A stretch of DNA of 64,000 nt, from contig JAFXUC010000063.1 of assembly GCA_017535325.1 (NCBI GenBank), positions 1 through 64,000 on the forward strand, given 5' to 3'. The translations under genes and the position numbers were made by a program. Positions 58,951 through 64,000 of the stretch are shown in pieces. Every line of letters starts with the position of its first letter. The first letter of the stretch is position 1. A model generated the notes under the pieces. The model worked only from the letters and a program-made list of their open reading frames with translations, was not told where the DNA came from and did not search any database. The stretch is from Bacteroidales bacterium (GTDB lineage Bacteria; Bacteroidota; Bacteroidia; Bacteroidales; UBA3824).

Positions 58951-59940
58951 TCAACTTTTTATGTAAACCTCTATCAGAGAAGCCTCTTTCTCAGGATAAA
59001 AACACAAATTCTTTATCATCGCCGGTACTAAAACAGTTTCACCTTTTGTCAGTGTAACAGAATCTTCACCTCCCTCATACTCTATACGACAACCGCCTTC
59101 GGTACACATATATATTATAAAGGAGTCGATTTCGGGGAAATCTTTTTCAACCGGCATATTAAAACGGAAAACGTTTGTGGTGAAATATTGACAATCCACT
59201 GCGTTAACAGTTTTATTCATAACTGGGCTGCAAGATATTTTGTAATCGCCGTAAAACTCGTAATCTATCGCCTCAGCCGCTTGTGCAAGATGAAGTTCCC
59301 TTGGTTTTCCGTCCGCACCTTTTCTGTCATAATCGTAAATACGATAAGTTATATCAGATGACTGCTGAATTTCCGCTAACATAATACCCGCTCCGATTGC
59401 ATGAACTCTACCCGCCGGAATGAAAAAAACATCGTCTTTTTTCACCTTTATATAATTGAGCAGTTCTGAAAGACTGCCCGCCGTAGTTTTTGCAAGATAT
59501 TCCTCTTTGGATACTTCCCTATTAAAACCGCAGACAAGTTCAGCATCTTTTTCTGCTTCAAGCACATACCACATTTCGGTTTTGCCGTAAGAGTTGTGCT
59601 TTTCGGCGGCTAAATCATCATCAGGGTGTACTTGGACAGAAAGTTTGTCATTAGCGTCAATGAATTTTATAAGCAGCGGAAAATCATTGCCGAACCTCTC
59701 GTAAACGCTGTCGCCGACAAGGTCGCCCATATAAACTTCCAACAATTCAGACAAATCGTTGCCAGCCAAAAAACCGTTGCAAACAACTGAAACATTATCT
59801 TTTACGCCAGAAATTTCCCAACTCTCGCCGCATTTTTCAGGCGCATTAGTACGATGAAGTTTTGTCTTAAAACCATTACCCCCCCAAATAGGCGTTTTGT
59901 AAATCGGAGTAAATTTTAACGGATATAAACTTTTTTCCAT
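58951..59940 (-). CDS. manA: Mannose-6-phosphate isomerase, class I
   Basis: The protein has 329 aa. Metal and active-site motifs are LSVQVHPDDDLAAEKH, GKTEMWYVLEAE, FFIPAGRVHAIGAGIMLAEIQQSSDITYRIYDYDR. It interconverts fructose-6-phosphate and mannose-6-phosphate, supplying mannose-containing glycans or allowing mannose use. It is complete and stands alone, 147 nt upstream of glnN in the same direction. The ACGT motifs between them suggest separate control of glnN. Confidence 0.93.
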   Translation of the reverse strand: MEKSLYPLKFTPIYKTPIWGGNGFKTKLHRTNAPEKCGESWEISGVKDNVSVVCNGFLAGNDLSELLEVYMGDLVGDSVYERFGNDFPLLIKFIDANDKLSVQVHPDDDLAAEKHNSYGKTEMWYVLEAEKDAELVCGFNREVSKEEYLAKTTAGSLSELLNYIKVKKDDVFFIPAGRVHAIGAGIMLAEIQQSSDITYRIYDYDRKGADGKPRELHLAQAAEAIDYEFYGDYKISCSPVMNKTVNAVDCQYFTTNVFRFNMPVEKDFPEIDSFIIYMCTEGGCRIEYEGGEDSVTLTKGETVLVPAMIKNLCFYPEKEASLIEVYIKS

Positions 59941-60199
59941 ATTGTTTTTAGTGTAATTTTATATTTCGGTATCAAATTTGTATTTTTCCAACTGCAAAAG
60001 TATACCTAATTTATTATAAAAGCAATTTAATGTGCAAAAAAAATTTTTCTGTTAACATTCTTTTTTACAGCGTGTTAACAAAAAAATACGAAATATCACG
60101 GAAAATTATCGGAAAATTTTTGTTTTGCGGCAAAAAAGTTTGTAATTTTCCTACGAATTTTGAGTAAAAAATTTTGTACGAAAATCAACATACAGGCTT
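59941..60199. other. AT-rich divergent spacer
   Basis: This is about 260 bp of AT-rich DNA between manA and the large sensor gene, with no ORF or strong repeat. It should hold both promoters. I see no confident TAnnTTTG match on the plus strand, although TTTGTAATTTTCCTACG near 60149 is a weak possibility. Confidence 0.5.
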
Positions 60200-62983
60200 A
60201 TGAAAAAGCGAAAACTTAGTATAAAGTCGAAATTTAATTTAATATTGACGGCCTCGCTGATACCGTTTGCGGTAGTCAGTGCGGTTTTCGGATTTTTGTT
60301 GTTTTCCAACAAGGCTTACGACGAATATGAAGAAGAAATTGTTTCGGTAAAGATGTCGTATTTGAGGCTGAAAGAGTACGAGCAGGCGTTTCTTTTGAAT
60401 TATCCTTCTGATGACGTTTATTTTAAGACGGGGGAAAACGTTTATCTGCGCCGTTTTGACATTGAGGAAAAAGACCTCAACCGTCATTTGGACGAACTGC
60501 TCAACAATCCGACAACTGCAAAACTCGAACTCGGCGACAAAATTTATATGTTGAAGGAAAACGCCGATAGTTACGGGGATTTGCTGAAACTTATCAGTTC
60601 AAAAATTTACCAGAGAGGCTCTTTCCAAACTGGTATAATCGGCGAAATAGAACGCAGTTACAACAACGCGGTAAGCCAGCAAACGCTTGATTTGCCGGTA
60701 CTTGCTTCGCTAAAAGAAATGGAAGTCCAGTATTTGAGCCGCAAGGACATTTCGTTTTATAACAAGTTTATGTCTCTTTACACCAATTATGTCGGCTCTG
60801 TTCCCGGCAACGTTGACGACATTGACTTGCAACTTGTAAGGGATTCTTCAAGGACGGATTCAATCGCGCCCGTGCAGACTTCTGCAAAACATGCCAAAAT
60901 TATGAAAGATGCCGACAAAATCAAGCCCGTAAACGATTTGAAACGCTATTTTACCGCACTTATTAAAATAGACAAAGAAATCGGTTTTAATAGGGAAGAA
61001 GGTTTGTTGTCGGACATTCAGGTTGAAAAGGCAAAACTTGACGACATAGATTCTATCGTGTCATACGTCAGCGAGAAAAAAGAAACTTCTATTGCCTACA
61101 CAAGAAACTTTTTGATAGGCGTAGTAATTCTTTTGATTTTGGCACTGATAATAGCGCATTTCAAAATTTCAAAAACCATTTCCATAGGCGTTGAAAAAAT
61201 CGGCGGCTATCTCACGCAACTCAGTAAAGGTATTTTGCCTGAAAAGGAAATCGTGCTTGACACTAACGACGAACTTGCCGAAATGTCAGAAAAACTTAAC
61301 ACGTTTTCGCGCGGTCTTAAACAGACAACCGAATTTGCGACCACAATCGGTGCCGGAAATCTTGATACGGATTTTAAACCGCTTTCAGAAAACGATATTC
61401 TCGGTAATTCGCTTTTGGAGATGCGCTCCAACCTTTATAAATCGCAGCAGGAAGACCTCAAACGTCAGCACGAAGACGATTTAAGAAAGTGGGCTAACGA
61501 AGGTTTGACGCAATTTTCAGAAATTTTGCGTCAAAGTACAAGCAATATTTCTGACCTTGCAAACAACGTTTTGAAAAACCTCATTCACTTTCTTAACGCA
61601 AATCAAGGCGGACTTTTCCTTTACAACGATTCCGACAAAGAGGACATTCACTTGGAACTCGTTTCCTCTTACGCCTACAATCAAGAAAGGAAAAAGAAAA
61701 AGAAAATATATCTGGGCGAAGGTCTTATCGGAACGTGTGCGATTGAAAAATCTTACGTTTACTTAACCGATTTGCCCAACGATTATTTGACGATAACCTC
61801 AGGTCTTGGCGGCAGCAATCCGTCATGCCTTTTGATTATGCCTTTGAAAGTTGAAGAACAGATTTTCGGCGTTATGGAAATCGCGTCTTTCAAGAAGATG
61901 GAAAAACATGAAATCGACTTTGTGGAAAAAGTTTCCGAGTCAATTGCCTCCACGCTTTCAATCGCAAAAATCAACCAAAGAACCGTTGAACTGCTTTCAC
62001 AGTCTCAACAGCAAGCCGAGGAAATGGCATCTCAGGAAGAGGAAATGCGTCAAAACTTGGAAGAGCTTCAAGCCACACAAGAAGAATCAGCAAGAAAAGA
62101 GGCAGAAATGCAATCTATTTTGAACGCCGTTCACTCTTCATCGCTTGTTATTGAGTACGACTTAACGGGAAGAATCACGAGCGTCAACGAGTCATTCTGC
62201 CGCACGCTGAACCTTCAACGCGAACAAGCAATAGGCAGAAATCAAGACGAGTTCCGCGATGCTTCCGATCCGCTTTCGATGCAAGATTCTGACTTTTGGT
62301 CAAGAGTTAAGGACGGCGAAGTTATCAAAAGAACCGACAAATATTTGGTTTCAGGCGAAGAACATTGGTTGCAACAGGTTTTCACGCCGATTTTGGACTC
62401 TGACGGTTTTCCGTACAAAATCCTCAATATGGCAACCGACATCTCTGCAAATAAAAAGCAGGAAATAGAACTTCAAGTTCAAGCCGAAAAAATGGCGGCT
62501 CAGGAAGAGAAACTCCGTCAGAATTTGGAAGAGTTGCAAAAAACTCAGGATTCTATGAGAGAGCAGCAGAGCGAACTCAACGAGATGAATACAAAACTCA
62601 AAAATAATGAGGAAATTCTCGTTAAGGCTGTTGAGAAATCCAAACAACAGGAAAACGAACTTCAACAGAAAGTTCAGGAACTCAATAAGTTGCACAAAGA
62701 ATTGGAAATTCAGCAGGCGGAAATTCTTGACCAAAACCGCGTACTTCAAGAAAAAGAGCAACTTCAAGCCAAAGCCCTCTTGGACGCAGACAAAAACCTC
62801 GAAAGGGCAAGAATCAAAATTATGGCAGAATTTGTCAGAAATCTTGAACGTCAGGTTTCCGTTATGGGAAAAACAGAAGAAAAACTCAGAGCCGTCAACA
62901 ACATTCCGCCGGCAATTATCGAGGAAATACACGACATAAACACAGACTTTAAGATTTTGATTTCAAAATACAAAGTGGAATAA
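60200..62983 (+). CDS. Large membrane sensor with HAMP, GAF and PAS domains but no recognised output domain
   Basis: The protein has 927 aa. A transmembrane helix at about 13-35 and another at about 302-321 bracket a helical periplasmic domain. HAMP follows (about 322-375), then a linker, a GAF domain (about 430-593, NQGGLFLYNDSDKED, GLIGTCAIEKSYVYLTDLP, LLIMPLKVEEQIFGVMEIAS), a coiled coil (EEMASQEEEMRQNLEELQATQEE), a PAS domain (about 635-750, LVIEYDLTGRITSVNESFC) and a second long coiled coil to near the end. I find no histidine-kinase, GGDEF, EAL, SpoIIE or chemoreceptor signalling segment. It may signal through another protein. It is single and ends at a terminator. Confidence 0.85.
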   Translation: MKKRKLSIKSKFNLILTASLIPFAVVSAVFGFLLFSNKAYDEYEEEIVSVKMSYLRLKEYEQAFLLNYPSDDVYFKTGENVYLRRFDIEEKDLNRHLDELLNNPTTAKLELGDKIYMLKENADSYGDLLKLISSKIYQRGSFQTGIIGEIERSYNNAVSQQTLDLPVLASLKEMEVQYLSRKDISFYNKFMSLYTNYVGSVPGNVDDIDLQLVRDSSRTDSIAPVQTSAKHAKIMKDADKIKPVNDLKRYFTALIKIDKEIGFNREEGLLSDIQVEKAKLDDIDSIVSYVSEKKETSIAYTRNFLIGVVILLILALIIAHFKISKTISIGVEKIGGYLTQLSKGILPEKEIVLDTNDELAEMSEKLNTFSRGLKQTTEFATTIGAGNLDTDFKPLSENDILGNSLLEMRSNLYKSQQEDLKRQHEDDLRKWANEGLTQFSEILRQSTSNISDLANNVLKNLIHFLNANQGGLFLYNDSDKEDIHLELVSSYAYNQERKKKKKIYLGEGLIGTCAIEKSYVYLTDLPNDYLTITSGLGGSNPSCLLIMPLKVEEQIFGVMEIASFKKMEKHEIDFVEKVSESIASTLSIAKINQRTVELLSQSQQQAEEMASQEEEMRQNLEELQATQEESARKEAEMQSILNAVHSSSLVIEYDLTGRITSVNESFCRTLNLQREQAIGRNQDEFRDASDPLSMQDSDFWSRVKDGEVIKRTDKYLVSGEEHWLQQVFTPILDSDGFPYKILNMATDISANKKQEIELQVQAEKMAAQEEKLRQNLEELQKTQDSMREQQSELNEMNTKLKNNEEILVKAVEKSKQQENELQQKVQELNKLHKELEIQQAEILDQNRVLQEKEQLQAKALLDADKNLERARIKIMAEFVRNLERQVSVMGKTEEKLRAVNNIPPAIIEEIHDINTDFKILISKYKVE

Positions 62984-63005
62984 AAAAATTAGTTAAATAG
63001 GGGAA

Positions 63006-63040
63006 AAAATCGGAGTCCGAAAAGGATTCCGATTTTTTTT
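63006..63040 (+). terminator. Terminator after the large sensor gene
   Basis: AAAATCGGAGTCC (63006-63018) and GGATTCCGATTTT (63024-63036) form a 13-bp stem with one G-U pair, followed by T's. It would also help end the converging minus-strand gene. Confidence 0.9.
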
Positions 63041-63046
63041 TGCGGC

Positions 63047-64000
63047 TTAAAACTCTGTTTCCGCTTTTTTCAAAAATTCCTTACAACATTCCTTGTTGAC
63101 CAAAATGCCTGTCGTTTTGGCTTTTACAAAATTTTCAGAAACATAAAAATAACCTTTGAAATTTCCGACTGCACCCCAAGAATTTTTTACTTTATAAAAC
63201 TTGTTGCCGTCTTGGTCGGTTGCCGTGCCAACAATGTGCATTCCGTGGTCATCGGTGGTTTTGCGGTTAAGGAAGTCTGTCTGACGGCTTTCCTGAGTAA
63301 CAGAAATTTCCAAACCCGGACGTGTAAGACGCTCTGCTTTAAGCGTTTGCTCGTTAACAGAGAGTTGTTTGAATTCTTCTATTTCTTTTTTTGACAATTT
63401 TTCGGTGTAAATTCCGGGCAAAAGCGCGTAACCGCGTCTGAAATCAAAACCATCTTCTGAAACATCAGATGCCCATAAAACGGTATGCCCCAAAGCCAAA
63501 GAATTGTCAATAATTGTAATTAAATCGTCAACCTTGACATTCAAAAACAACGACCAACGCCAATTGTCGGGCAATTCGAGCGGAAAAAACTTGTAAAAAG
63601 CGTGATGCGAAAACGATGTTACCTGAATAAAGTCAGCATATTTCAGTTTGCAGTATTCTGAGGCAAAAGTTTTGGGCGTATAAGTTTTACCCTCGTATTC
63701 AAACGTTTCGGGAATTTTGCCGAAATACTTATCCAACAGCGCATTATAACCATCAATCCAGTTTGTATCCAAGAGGTTTTGCCCCTCGTCTGCAACAGAA
63801 TCAGCATAATTTTTCAGAGCCTCGTCCAATTCTGAATGGTCGATTGAAGCCTCCCCGTCCCTTAAATTCGGATACGCCTTCTCCGGCATCAAACCATAAT
63901 CGCGCATAACTTGCAAATTGTCCAAAAAATAACTGCCCTGACTAAATGTCATATTCCCATGGAGCATGACATATTTTTTGGCACGGTCGAGATAATTGTT
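63047..64000 (-). CDS. C1-family peptidase, bleomycin hydrolase/PepC type (5' truncated by window edge)
   Basis: The frame is open to base 64000 on the minus strand, so the 5' end, which carries the catalytic Cys, lies outside the window. The seen part, over 300 residues, has GSYFLDNLQVMRDYGLMPEKAYP near its start, the catalytic His in DDHGMHIVGTATDQDGNKFYKVKNSWG, and the Asn of KNSWG. These match aminopeptidase C/bleomycin hydrolase. These enzymes trim peptides as hexamers in the cytoplasm, but some Bacteroidetes forms are secreted, and the localisation cannot be judged here. Confidence 0.85.
   Translation of the reverse strand, partial: NNYLDRAKKYVMLHGNMTFSQGSYFLDNLQVMRDYGLMPEKAYPNLRDGEASIDHSELDEALKNYADSVADEGQNLLDTNWIDGYNALLDKYFGKIPETFEYEGKTYTPKTFASEYCKLKYADFIQVTSFSHHAFYKFFPLELPDNWRWSLFLNVKVDDLITIIDNSLALGHTVLWASDVSEDGFDFRRGYALLPGIYTEKLSKKEIEEFKQLSVNEQTLKAERLTRPGLEISVTQESRQTDFLNRKTTDDHGMHIVGTATDQDGNKFYKVKNSWGAVGNFKGYFYVSENFVKAKTTGILVNKECCKEFLKKAETEF

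Noticed and set aside
1-64000. tRNA and rRNA genes
   Set aside because: I looked for conserved T-arm and CCA-end patterns and rRNA blocks and saw none. A covariance-model search would be needed to exclude a diverged tRNA.

Overview
The window reads as a chromosomal segment of a Bacteroidetes, most likely Bacteroidales, genome. The evidence is a moderate-to-low GC content, promoters of the Bacteroidetes type (TAnnTTTG at -7, sometimes TTTG about 20 nt upstream), almost no Shine-Dalgarno sequences, lineage-typical families (DUF4290, DUF4293, DUF4250, GlnN-type glutamine synthetase, DapL, fimbrillin-like lipoprotein, Rpn nuclease), and a MurA with Asp in place of the usual catalytic Cys. Most of the window is housekeeping DNA. 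I found no rRNA, tRNA or CRISPR array.

Layout. 1-2.8 kb (+): the 3' end of mutS, a flavodoxin-like lipoprotein, a rhomboid protease and an SGNH esterase lipoprotein. 2.8-5.3 kb (-): an outer-membrane protein, an ECF sigma factor and its membrane anti-sigma factor. 5.3-12.5 kb (-): glmM, an aminoacyl-tRNA deacylase, DUF4250, a YD-like protein, murA, DUF4290 and a UvrD/PcrA helicase. 12.5-16.6 kb (-): mreBCD and hisS. 16.6-21.9 kb (-): tgt, lptG-like, dprA, maf and pyrC. 22-24.5 kb (-): a degenerate ThiD-like kinase fused to an AraC domain, followed by pdxS and pdxT. 24.6-27.4 kb (-): a small accessory island with an Rpn-family protein, a 61-aa peptide gene and a fimbrillin-like lipoprotein, preceded by an unusual leader with a G8 tract and a terminator hairpin.

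27.5-40.2 kb is a nitrogen-assimilation region: gltB-gltD-asnB on the minus strand, dapF-dapL on the plus strand, then an outer-membrane protein, a P-II protein and an Amt transporter. Type III glutamine synthetase lies at 56.6-58.8 kb. Sequences upstream of gltB, the porin/P-II/amt cluster and glnN share ACGTAAAA-type motifs, suggesting one regulator. The spacers in this region carry inverted-repeat elements.

40.2-44.5 kb holds a carboxylesterase lipoprotein, then an accessory patch: a broken Fic remnant, a REP-associated tyrosine transposase with a 23-bp tandem array and a 25-bp perfect inverted repeat behind it, and two secreted proteins. 44.5-56.4 kb is mainly plus-strand housekeeping (era, dnaN, RsmI-like, RlmD-like, a CHASE4-HAMP-SpoIIE phosphatase, DUF2520, HAD phosphatase, UbiA, pyridoxamine kinase) with truA opposite. 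The end holds glnN, manA, a large HAMP-GAF-PAS sensor with no recognisable output domain, and a 5'-truncated bleomycin-hydrolase-like peptidase.

The most interesting items are the pseudokinase-AraC fusion next to pdxST, the homopolymer-containing attenuator-like leader of the lipoprotein operon, the shared nitrogen-gene motifs, and the transposase/REP-like cluster beside a Fic remnant whose frame depends on an 11-bp tandem repeat.
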